Positions 51,566-60,388 of a stretch of DNA of 64,000 nucleotides are shown piece after piece. How positions within the stretch are numbered: position 1 is the stretch's first letter; each line of letters opens with the position of its first letter. The notes below the pieces were generated by a model that worked only from the letters and a program-made list of their open reading frames with translations, made no database searches and was not told the DNA's origin. Location of the stretch: contig CAVYQS010000007.1 in NCBI GenBank assembly GCA_963770765.1, positions 410,264 to 474,263 on the forward strand. Reading direction: 5' to 3'. The position numbers were made by a program, and so were the translations under genes. The stretch comes from CAVPCY01 sp963770765 (GTDB lineage: Bacteria; Actinomycetota; Coriobacteriia; Anaerosomatales; PHET01).

Positions 51566-53329
51566 GTGGAGAGCCAACTGATTCTCGAGCGCTACCGCCC
51601 GCTCGAAGAGCTTGGCGAAGGCGGCTTCGGCACGGTCGTGCTCGCGTGGGACACCCGGATGCAACGGCGCGTGGCGATCAAGCGCCTGCCGTTGCCGGTC
51701 GACTCCCGCGGCGTGGTCCAGCGGCCGCCCGGACTTGCCGAGGCGCGCACGGCCGCGCTGCTCAACCACCCCGCCATCGTCACGGTCTTCGACTTCGACA
51801 CCGATGCCGACGAGGCGTTCATCGTCATGGAACACGTCGACGGCACGTCGCTCGGCAGGCTGCTCGACATCGCCGGAGGAGCCCTGACGCTCGACGAGAC
51901 GGCCGCGGTCGTCGATTCGGTCGCCGCGGCGCTCGAGTTCGCCCACGCCAACGGTGTACTCCATCTCGACATCAAGCCCGAGAACGTGCTCGTCACCCGC
52001 GACGGCCGGATCAAGGTCGCCGACTTCGGGATGGCGGAGCTCTCCTCGCTGCAGGGTCACGGTCCGGCGTGGGGTGGCACCCCCGGCTACATGCCGCTCG
52101 AGCAGCTCGAGGGCAAGACCGTCTCGGTACGAACCGACGAATGGGCACTCGCAGCGCTCGTCTTCGAGCTGCTCACCGGCGACAACCCGTTCGCCGAGGA
52201 GACCGTCGAGGCGGCGGTCGTTCGCCTGCAGGCCTACGAGCCTCCGCTCCTGTCGCAGTACCAGCCCGCTCTGCCCCGGCCTCTCGACGACGTGCTCTCG
52301 GTGGCGCTCGAGAACAACCCCCGCGATCGCTACGAGTCGGTCACGGCGTTCGCCGACGCTCTGATGGTCCACGTGGGTGACATCTCGGCGGGCTGTGAGT
52401 CGCTCGCCGAGATGGTCGACACGAGCGTCGAAGAGGCCGACGACGGCGAGCCCGGCCTGGACTCCGTGGGCATGTGGGACCGTCTGGGTGGTCGTGTGGG
52501 GTCGCTGCTTCTCCGTCTCGTGGCGGCCACCGAGTCGGGCTGGCTCGCCTGGGCGGGGCTCACCCCCCTGGCGCTCGACGGGCCCGCGCTGCTCGGTGCC
52601 GTCGCGCTCGTCACCGCGGCCGGCGCGCTGGCGCCCTCGCTGGGTGTCGGACTCGGTCTCGGCTGCCTGATAGTGGGCGTGTTCGTCTCCGGCGCATGGA
52701 TCGTGGGCGGCTCCGTCCTCATCGGCGGAGCGGTGTGGTGGTGGCTCCTCGCACGGCGCAGCGCGGGAGCCGCGGTCCTGCCGCTCGCCGCCCCGGTGCT
52801 GTCGATCGCGCGCATGGGCCTCGCACAGCCGCTGCTCTCGGGCTTCGCGCTCACCCCGCTGCCCGCAGCGGCGACCGCACTTCTCGGCGGGGTGCTCGCG
52901 GCGCTCGCGAGCGCGGTCTCCGCTACCGGGGCGCCGTACCTCTCGGTGTGGGCTCCGTACGCGCTCGACGTGTGGAGCGCCGAGCTGGCCATGGCGAGCA
53001 TCCGCGCGCTGGCGACCTCCCCGGCGGCCTACGTCGCACTCGCGGGTTGGCCGCTCGCCGCCGTCATCATGTCCGTGGCATGCGGCCGGGCGACCCGCCT
53101 CGGGGCGCTCGTGGGCGCAGTGGGCGGTTCGGCGGCGCTCGCCGGCTCGTACCTGCTCGCCGACCTCGTCGCCAACGGCGATGCGATGGCCAGGCAATGG
53201 GCTGGCAACGACCTCGCGGTCGGACTCACCGCCTCACTTATACTGACACTGATCGTGGCCATGCTCGGTGCACCCATCCGTGCCGAGACAGACGACACGC
53301 CGCTCGAGCGCGCGGCACGCAGGGGCTGA
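51566..53329 (+). CDS. Ser/Thr protein kinase with C-terminal membrane domain
   Basis: A 587-aa Hanks-type kinase. Residues 8-270 are the kinase: GEGGFG P-loop, ATP-anchoring Lys39 (RRVAIKRL), catalytic loop HLDIKPEN (His133, Asp135; Leu replaces the usual Arg of HRD), DFG with Asp153, and GTPGYMPLEQ in place of APE. About 270 residues follow with some eight hydrophobic helices and no extracytoplasmic sensor domain. It heads the fhaA-fhaB-PP2C-SEDS/PBP-pknB cluster; the first FHA gene starts 10 nt later. It probably phosphorylates FhaA/FhaB or cell-wall proteins. The start is GTG 51566 after GAGGGGGTG. Confidence 0.9.
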   Translation: MESQLILERYRPLEELGEGGFGTVVLAWDTRMQRRVAIKRLPLPVDSRGVVQRPPGLAEARTAALLNHPAIVTVFDFDTDADEAFIVMEHVDGTSLGRLLDIAGGALTLDETAAVVDSVAAALEFAHANGVLHLDIKPENVLVTRDGRIKVADFGMAELSSLQGHGPAWGGTPGYMPLEQLEGKTVSVRTDEWALAALVFELLTGDNPFAEETVEAAVVRLQAYEPPLLSQYQPALPRPLDDVLSVALENNPRDRYESVTAFADALMVHVGDISAGCESLAEMVDTSVEEADDGEPGLDSVGMWDRLGGRVGSLLLRLVAATESGWLAWAGLTPLALDGPALLGAVALVTAAGALAPSLGVGLGLGCLIVGVFVSGAWIVGGSVLIGGAVWWWLLARRSAGAAVLPLAAPVLSIARMGLAQPLLSGFALTPLPAAATALLGGVLAALASAVSATGAPYLSVWAPYALDVWSAELAMASIRALATSPAAYVALAGWPLAAVIMSVACGRATRLGALVGAVGGSAALAGSYLLADLVANGDAMARQWAGNDLAVGLTASLILTLIVAMLGAPIRAETDDTPLERAARRG

Positions 53330-53339
53330 TCTGAGAAAC

Positions 53340-54176
53340 GTGAGCATCCTCTCTGACTTCGAAGACCGGGTCTCCGGCGCCGTCGAAAGCGTCTTCGCCG
53401 GCGTGTTCCGGGCTCCCGTGCAACCCGCCGAGCTCGCGCGAGCGTGCGCCAAGGAGATGGACCGCCGCCGCAAGCTCGGTGTGGGCAAGGTCTACGCGCC
53501 CACGCTCTACTCGGTGTTGCTCTCCCCCGCCGACGGCGACCAGCTCGGCGGCTTCGCCGACACGCTTTCCGGCGAGCTGTCCACCTATCTCACCGGCTAC
53601 GCGCGCGAGCGCGACTACCTGCTCAGCACCCGCCCTGTGGTGCGCTTCCTGATCGACGACGAACTCAAGCTGGGCCGCTTCGTGGTCATCGGCGAGCTGC
53701 TCTCCCCCGAGGAGATCGCCGCCGAGATAGGCGAAACCGCCGAGCCTGACACCGACTCGCACCACGAACCTGAACCCCGGCGCGCCGCAGCGACATCGAT
53801 CCCCCACGCGCCGGTCGCCGAGCCCATAGCCGCTGCCGCCTTCTTCGACGCCGAGGCGCACGCCCTCGACGAGCTTCCCCCGGCATCGGCGATGGCGACG
53901 GTCACGGTACCGGGAGTCGCCCACGACATCGTCTTGCGCGGCGAGCGCATGGTCATCGGCCGGCTCAAGGCATGCGATATCTGCCTGGGCGACGCGAACG
54001 CCTCCCGACAGCACGCGGCGATCGAGAGCGAGGGCACGGGGTGGGCGCTCGTCGATCTGGGCGCAACGAACGGCACGCTCGTCAACGGAGCGAAGGTCGA
54101 CCGCGTGCGCCTGCGTGACGGCGACATCATCACGGTGGGCGTCTCGGAGCTCATGTACCACGAGCCGAGGGGCTGA
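53340..54176 (+). CDS. fhaA: FhaA-like protein (DUF3662-FHA)
   Basis: A 278-aa cytoplasmic adaptor. The N-terminal DUF3662 domain (1-125; FEDRVSGAVESVFAGVFRAP, RKLGVGKVYAPTLYSVLLSP) and the C-terminal FHA domain (about 190-278; MVIGRLKACDICLGDANASR and GATNGTLVNG) match actinobacterial FhaA. A disordered linker joins them. FHA domains bind phosphothreonine, so it would read the output of the neighbouring kinases, for example on cell-wall proteins. The GTG at 53340 is 10 nt after the kinase stop and fits the family N terminus. Confidence 0.92.
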   Translation: MSILSDFEDRVSGAVESVFAGVFRAPVQPAELARACAKEMDRRRKLGVGKVYAPTLYSVLLSPADGDQLGGFADTLSGELSTYLTGYARERDYLLSTRPVVRFLIDDELKLGRFVVIGELLSPEEIAAEIGETAEPDTDSHHEPEPRRAAATSIPHAPVAEPIAAAAFFDAEAHALDELPPASAMATVTVPGVAHDIVLRGERMVIGRLKACDICLGDANASRQHAAIESEGTGWALVDLGATNGTLVNGAKVDRVRLRDGDIITVGVSELMYHEPRG

Positions 54177-54182
54177 CCCGCG

Positions 54183-54600
54183 ATGATCGATGTCGCGCTG
54201 CTCGCCGGCCGGCTGGTCCTTCTCGCCCTGCTCTACCTGTTCCTCTTCGCCGCGGTGCGAGCCGGCATCGGTCTGGTCTCCGGACAGCGCTCCGCCGGCG
54301 TCGGCAGCTTCACCCTCTCGGTCGTGCAGGGTCCGCCCGAGCTCAGGGGCGTCAAGGTACCGGTCAACGGCCCGGTCGTCATCGGACGCTCACCCGGGGC
54401 CGACATCGTGATCGGAGACGACTTCGTGTCCGGTAAGCACGCGCGAGTATCGCTCGCCGGCAACGAGGCGGTGCTCGAAGACCTCGGCTCGACCAACGGG
54501 ACCGTACTCAACGGCCGGGCGATCTCGACGCCCCAGACGCCTGCGCCCCGGCGACACGATCGACGTCGGCGCCGTGCGGCTCAAGGTCGACCGCGCATGA
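54183..54600 (+). CDS. fhaB: FhaB-like FHA-domain protein, frameshifted
   Basis: A ~138-aa protein with an N-terminal membrane helix (about 8-30) and a C-terminal FHA domain: VPVNGPVVIGRSPGADIVIG, FVSGKHARVS and DLGSTNGTVLNG. The frame breaks at 54540-54541 (GCCT); removing one C restores LRPGDTIDVGAVRLKVDRA and a stop at 54600 that overlaps the PP2C start by 4 nt (ATGA). Without that correction the frame would fuse to the phosphatase. FhaB (FipA) in mycobacteria links phospho-signalling to FtsZ and FtsQ; a similar septation role is inferred. Confidence 0.88.
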
Positions 54601-55674
54601 GCGGGCGAGCCAAGCAACCGTGGGCGGCCGTCACCGACATCGGCCGCGTGCGCACCCACAACGAGGACTCGGTCCTCGCACAGCCGCCGCTCTTCGTCGT
54701 CGCCGACGGGCTGGGCGGTCACGAGGCGGGAGAGGTGGCGAGCTCCATCGCCGTCGAGACCCTGCGCGACCACGCGCCGCGCCGTGCGGACGCGAGCGCG
54801 CTCGCCCGCGCCGTACGTGCAGCCAACCGCGAGGTCATCCGGGCCGCGAAGGAAGGCGTGGGCCGCTCGGGCATGGGCACCACGCTGACGGCCGCGATCG
54901 TCGAGGGCGGCACCATCGCCATCGCGCACGTGGGCGATTCGCGCGCGTACCTGCTCACGTCCGGTTCCCTGCGCCGGCTGTCCGACGACCACTCGATGGT
55001 CGCCGACATGATCCGGCGCGGCCAGCTCACCGAAGCCGACGCCCGCGTGCATCCCAACCGCAGCGTGATCACGCGCGCGCTCGGGACCGACTCGAACATG
55101 GTCGCCGACACCTACGAGATCGACGCCAACACCGGCGACCGGCTGCTGTTGTGCAGCGACGGGCTCACCGGGATGCTCGAGGACTCACGCATCGCCGAGC
55201 TTCTCGGCGGCTACTCGCGATCCCGGGATCGCGGCGGCCGAGCTGGTCGCGGCGGCCAACGAGGCAGGCGGGCACGACAACATCAGCGTGATCGTGGTCG
55301 ACATCGAGGCGAGTGCGAAGACGGGCTCCGGCGTCCGCGAAGCCGACCGCAGCCTGCGTGGCTGGATCGCCGTGGTCCTGTGGGTCCTCGCGGCGGCGGC
55401 CATCGTGGCCGCGGCGGGCTACGGCGCGTACCGATACGCCATCACGCGCGCGTACGTGGTCACCGAGAACGGCGTCGTCACGGTCTACCAGGGCGTACCC
55501 GGTGAGCTCGCCGGTCTGCGCCTTCGCTGGCTCGTCGACACGGCGACGGTCGACACCGCGCAGCTCTCCTTGAACGAGCGCTCACGGCTCGACGAAGGAG
55601 TCCGCTTCGAGAGCATCCGAGAAGCGCTGGACTTCGCCGCGTCGCTCGAGTCCACGCCGTCGCCGGCGGAGTGA
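54597..55674 (+). CDS. pstP: PP2C Ser/Thr phosphatase (PstP-like), frameshifted
   Basis: Metal-dependent phosphatase that counteracts the cluster kinases. The catalytic domain (1-235) has GRVRTHNEDSVL, VVADGLGGHEAGEVAS, AHVGDSRAYLL and LLLCSDGLTGML. At about 55216-55219 the frame breaks; one base removed gives IAAAELVAAANEAGGHDNIS with the last metal Asp, one membrane helix (VVLWVLAAAAIVAAAGYGAY) and a short extracytoplasmic tail, total ~358 aa. It overlaps the SEDS gene by 4 nt (GTGA). Confidence 0.92.
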
Positions 55675-58437
55675 CGATGCGTACCCGCCGGACCACCGAG
55701 CTGCTCCTCCTGCTCGCCGCCGCGCCGCCCGTGCTGCTCGTCTTCGCTCTCGTGGAGACGCAGGCGGCCCGCGACTTCTCGTGGGCGTCGCTGGCGGTAC
55801 CGGCAGCGCTGCTGGTCGCATTCCTCGGTGCTCATCTCGCGGTGCGGCGTTTCGCTCCGCAGGCCGATCCCGCGTTACTGCCGGCTGCGTTCGTCCTGGC
55901 GGGCATCGGGCTGGCGTTCGTGACGCGGCTCGACCGGGAGCTGGCCGCGAGTCAGGTGACCTGGCTGTTCGTGGGGGTGGCGGCACTCGTGATCACGCTT
56001 GTGGCGGTGCCCTCGCTCGAACGCCTCGCACGCTACAAGTACACGATCATGCTCGCCGGAATCGTGCTGCTGGTGATGCCGGCCCTGATCGGCCGCGAGA
56101 TCAACGGCGCGAAGCTCTGGATCAGGTTCGGCGGGTTCTCGTTCCAGCCCGGGGAGCTTGCCAAGATCGCGATCATCCTGTTCCTGGCCGCCTACCTGTC
56201 GGAGAACCGCGAGATGCTCTCGGTCTCCACGCGGCGCATCCTCGGGCTCAAGCTGCCCGAGCCCCGGACCCTGGGCCCGCTGCTGCTCATGTGGGCCGCG
56301 TCGCTGTTCGTGCTCGTGTTCGAGCGCGACTTGGGCTCGTCGCTGCTGCTCTTCGGGATCTTCCTGGTGATGATCTACGTCGCCACCGGCCGAGCGGCCT
56401 ACGTGGTCGTGGGCCTCACGCTCTTCGGCGCCGGCGCCTTCGCCGCGTGGCGCGTGTTCGATCACGTGCAGTCGCGCGTCGCGATCTGGCTCGATCCGTT
56501 CGCCGATGCGACCGGGCGCGGCTACCAGCTCGTGCAGTCGCTGTTCGCGCTCGCGGCCGGCGGCACCATCGGCACCGGGGTGGGGCAGGGTCTGCCCACG
56601 CGCATCCCCTTCGTCGAGACCGACTTCATCTTCAGCGCCATCGGCGAAGAGCTCGGGCTGCTGGGTGCCACCGCGATCGTCCTGTGCTTCCTCGTGCTGT
56701 GCATCCGCGGACTTGCCACCGCGGCGCGCGCCAAGAGCGACATGGCGGCGTTCACGGCGGTGGGCCTGGTCGCGTCGATCGGGCTGCAGGCGTTCGTGAT
56801 CGTGGGCGGCGTCACTCGGCTCATCCCCCTCACGGGTGTGACGCTGCCGTTCGTGAGCTACGGCGGCTCGTCGCTGCTGTCGACGTTCATCGCGCTCGCG
56901 CTGCTGCTGCGCGCCGGCGATGAGGGCACGGGCCTGCAGACCGAGATGCAGACGACCTCGACCGACATGGGCGTGCTCGGGCGGCTCGCGCTGGGCCACC
57001 GGCTCACCCGGGTCGCGACGGTCTTCTCGGTGATGCTCGCCGCGCTCGTGATCAACCTCACGTGGATCCAGGTGGTTCAGGCGCGCGTCGCTCGCGAACA
57101 ACCCCGCGAACACCCGCAACCTCGCCGAGCAGGCCAGAAGCGACCGCGGGTCGATCCTCACCCGCGACGGCGTGGTGCTGGCCGAGTCCGTTCCCGCGGG
57201 ACGCAGCACCTTCGAGCGGCAGTATCCGGAGGGCACGTTCGCCGCGCACACCGTGGGTTACTACTCGCTGCGCTACGGGCGGGCCGGCGTCGAGGCCGCC
57301 GCCAACGACGCGCTCACCGGCACGCGCAGCTTCGAGACCTGGTCCGACGTCGTCGACGACGCGACCGGTCGGCCCCTCGCCGGTGACGACGTGCGGCTCA
57401 CCCTCGACTCCCGGGTGCAGCGCGCCGCCGAGAAGGCCCTGCGCGGCAAGCGCGGAGCGTGCGTGGTGCTCGACCCACGCTCCGGCGCGGTGCTCGCCTC
57501 GGCATCGAACCCCTCCTACGACCCCGCGAGCGTCGACGACGACTGGGACGAGATCTCCTCGGCCGATGAGGGCGCGGCGCTGCTCGACCGCGGGCGGCAG
57601 GCGCTCTATCCGCCCGGCTCGACGTTCAAGATCGTGACCCTCACCGGAGCGCTCGGTGCGGGAACCGCCACCCTGAGCGACACCTTTCCCGGCCCGGGCA
57701 CCCTCGAGATCGGCGGAGCGCCGGTCACCAACTTCGAGGGCGGGAGCTACTCCGACATCGGCCTCCTCGACGCGACCGCACGCTCGGTCAACACCGTCTT
57801 CGCCCGGCTGGCCGTCGACTTGGGCCCCGAGAAGCTCGTCGAGCAAGCCGACCGCTTCGGGTTCGACAGCGAGGTCGACTACGAGCTTCCCGCGAAGGTG
57901 TCGCTCATGCCCGACCCCGCCGAGATGACCACGTGGGAGACCGCCTGGGCCGGCGTGGGCCAGCCCGTGGGCGAGCACGACAGCCCCGCCGGGCCGCAGG
58001 CCACCGTGATGCAGATGGCGCTCGTGGCCTCCGGCGTCGCGAACGACGGAGCGGTCATGCGCCCGTACGTGCTCGACAGCGTGCTCGACACGAGCGGCCG
58101 CCCGTCACCTGCCACGATCACGATCCCGCGCAGGCTCACCACCGCCACCGACCCGGCGACCGCCGAGGAGGTCACCCGCGCGATGGTGCGCGTGGTCGAG
58201 GCGGGCAGCGGGGCCGGAGCGCGGATCTCCGGCGCCGCTGTCGCAGGCAAGACCGGAACCGCCGAGGTGGGTCGAGGCAAGGCGACCAACGCCTGGTTCA
58301 TCGCGTTCGCGCCCGCAGACAACCCCACGGTGGCCCTCGCGATCATGCTCGAAGGTGGCGGCCTCGGTGGGCGCGTGGCCGCGCCGGCGGCCCGATCGGT
58401 TCTTCAAGCGGCGCTCAAGGCTCAGACGGAGAAGTGA
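55671..58437 (+). CDS. SEDS glycosyltransferase / class B PBP fusion, frameshifted
   Basis: One long frame begins as a RodA/FtsW SEDS polymerase (about 1-425): GREINGAKLWIRFGGFSFQP, LVFERDLGSSLLLFGIFLVM, VETDFIFSAIGEELG and the C-terminal PFVSYGGSSLLSTFIALALL. With no stop it runs on into a second membrane anchor (RVATVFSVMLAALVINLTWI) and the start of a PBP2-like protein. At about 57091-57096 a one-base break shifts the frame; after it come RSDRGSILTRDGVVLAE, the transpeptidase active site PGSTFK, the SVN motif and the KTGTAE triad. The corrected fusion is ~921 aa. Covalent pairing of the polymerase and transpeptidase of elongation or division is implied. Confidence 0.88.
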
Positions 58438-58533
58438 TGAAGACCCGGCGCGAAGAGAAGTCATGCGTGCTCATCGGCTAGAATAATGATGGCTGGGGAC
58501 AATCCTCGCAGGTAGTCGAACTTAGGGGTTTAC

Positions 58534-60375
58534 GTGGAAGACAGGATCTACGGGCGCAGGTACCGAGCCACCGAGAAGATCGGCTCCGGCGGCATGGCCG
58601 AGGTCTTCAAGGCCGTCGACGAGGTGCTGGGTCGCACCGTCGCGGTCAAGGTGATGCATCCTCGATACGCTGCCGACCCCACGTTCGCTGCGCGCTTCCG
58701 CCAAGAGGCCCAGGCGGCGGCGAACCTCCAGAGCCCCTACATCGTCAACATCTACGACTGGGGCCAAGACGGCGACACCTACTACATCGTCATGGAGTAC
58801 GTGCGCGGGACGGACCTCAAGAGCATCATCGGCCAGAAGGGCGCCCTCGACTCGAAGCGGGTCGCCGAGATAGGCGCTCAGGTCTGCTCGGCGCTTTCGG
58901 TCGCTCACGGCTACGACGTCATCCACCGCGACATCAAGCCGCACAACATCATGGTCACGCCCGACGGCTCCATCAAGGTCATGGACTTCGGCATCGCGCG
59001 CGCGGGCAACACCACGATGACCCAGACGGGCTCGGTGCTCGGCACGGCGCACTACGTCTCTCCCGAGCAGGCGCAGGGCCGTCCCCTCACCGACGCGAGC
59101 GACCTCTACTCGCTGGGTATCGTGCTGTTCGAGGCCGGGACGGGGCGGCTGCCGTTCGACGCCGACACCCCCGTCGCGGTCGCCCTCAAGCAGGTGAACG
59201 AGGCGGCCCCGCTGCCGCGCGACTTCAACCCCGACATCGACTCCGGACTCGAGTCGGTCATCGTCACCGCGATGGCCAAGAACCCGGCCGACCGCTACGA
59301 CACCGCCGACGAGATGCGTCGCGACCTGTTGCGCGTGGTCCAAGGCCGTGAGGTGGCGCCGGCCGTGGTCGCCGCGGTGATACCCGCCGACCAGACAGCG
59401 GTGCTTCCGCAGATCGCTGACGATCCGTACGCCGATACACCCCGGGCGGACCGCGCGCCGGCGGGCCGCAAGAAGAAGCCGGTCTGGCCGTGGATACTGC
59501 TGGCCACCGTGCTCGTCGCGAGCGGCCTGGGTATCGCATGGTCGATGGGTCTGCTCGGCCCGCAGGGGATCCCGGTACCCGACCTCGCGGGCAAGACACA
59601 GGCCGAGGCCGAGACGCTGATCACCGAGGCCGGGTTCGTCGTCGGTGACGTCACCGAAGAGCCGAGCAAAGAGGTCGAGTCGGGTCTCGTGCTCAGCCAG
59701 TCTCCCGTCGCGAACGCCACCGCCGAGAAGGAGTCCGCCGTCAGCTTCGTGCTGAGCTCGGGCCCCAAGCGCATGGAGGTCCCGGAGGTCGTGGGACTCT
59801 CCGAGGACGAAGCGGTCGATCTCATCACCAGTGCGGGGTTCACGCCCGACCCTCAGCCGAACGAGTTCAGCGCAAAGGTCGAGGCGGGCAACGTCATCAG
59901 CCAGTCCCCCGACGCGGGCGAAGAGGCAGATGAGGGCTCCTCGGTGCAGTACGTGGTCTCGCGCGGCGTCGAAACGGGTGAGGTTCCTGACGTCGTGGGC
60001 GACAAGAAGTCGACCGCCCAGTCGAAGCTCGACGACGCCGGGTTCAAGGTCTCCACCTCCGAGCAGTTCGACACCAAGGTGAAGTCCGGCCTTGTCATCT
60101 CGCAGAACCCGAACGCGGGCATCGTGGTCGCCAAGGGCTCGACGGTGAAGATCGTCGTCTCCAAGGGCCCCGAGACGTTCGCTGTCCCCGACGTGGTCGA
60201 GAAGAGCGAGGCCGTTGCGACGGCTGAGCTCGAGGACGCCGGTTTCAACGTCAAGATCACCTACGACTACCAGGAGGGGAACGGGACCGTGCTCGAGCAG
60301 TCTCCCCCCGCCGGCACGAAGGTGACCAAGGGAACGACCGTCGATCTGCTCATCGACGGTGGAGTCGCGCCGTAG
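58534..60375 (+). CDS. pknB: PknB-like Ser/Thr kinase with four PASTA domains
   Basis: A 613-aa transmembrane kinase. The kinase domain (8-275) has GSGGMAEVF, Lys39, HRDIKPHN (Asp133), DFGIAR and GTAHYVSPEQA. A juxtamembrane region leads to one membrane helix (about 316-338), then four PASTA repeats starting at IPVPDLAG, MEVPEVVG, GEVPDVVG and FAVPDVVE, which bind muropeptides or lipid II. It senses cell-wall state and phosphorylates division and wall proteins, with the PP2C, FHA and SEDS-PBP partners encoded upstream. The start is GTG 58534; its end is 13 nt from convergent tkt. Confidence 0.97.
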   Translation: MEDRIYGRRYRATEKIGSGGMAEVFKAVDEVLGRTVAVKVMHPRYAADPTFAARFRQEAQAAANLQSPYIVNIYDWGQDGDTYYIVMEYVRGTDLKSIIGQKGALDSKRVAEIGAQVCSALSVAHGYDVIHRDIKPHNIMVTPDGSIKVMDFGIARAGNTTMTQTGSVLGTAHYVSPEQAQGRPLTDASDLYSLGIVLFEAGTGRLPFDADTPVAVALKQVNEAAPLPRDFNPDIDSGLESVIVTAMAKNPADRYDTADEMRRDLLRVVQGREVAPAVVAAVIPADQTAVLPQIADDPYADTPRADRAPAGRKKKPVWPWILLATVLVASGLGIAWSMGLLGPQGIPVPDLAGKTQAEAETLITEAGFVVGDVTEEPSKEVESGLVLSQSPVANATAEKESAVSFVLSSGPKRMEVPEVVGLSEDEAVDLITSAGFTPDPQPNEFSAKVEAGNVISQSPDAGEEADEGSSVQYVVSRGVETGEVPDVVGDKKSTAQSKLDDAGFKVSTSEQFDTKVKSGLVISQNPNAGIVVAKGSTVKIVVSKGPETFAVPDVVEKSEAVATAELEDAGFNVKITYDYQEGNGTVLEQSPPAGTKVTKGTTVDLLIDGGVAP

Positions 60376-60388
60376 CGGTCAGGCTCGA

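Noticed and set aside
50790..51581. Plus-strand 263-aa frame opposite marR
   Set aside because: Antisense shadow of marR and the RND gene start; it also covers the operator palindrome.
54183..55505. FhaB-PP2C fusion protein
   Set aside because: The single long frame results from a one-base break in fhaB; the other frame gives the normal FHA end and a stop that overlaps the phosphatase ATG.
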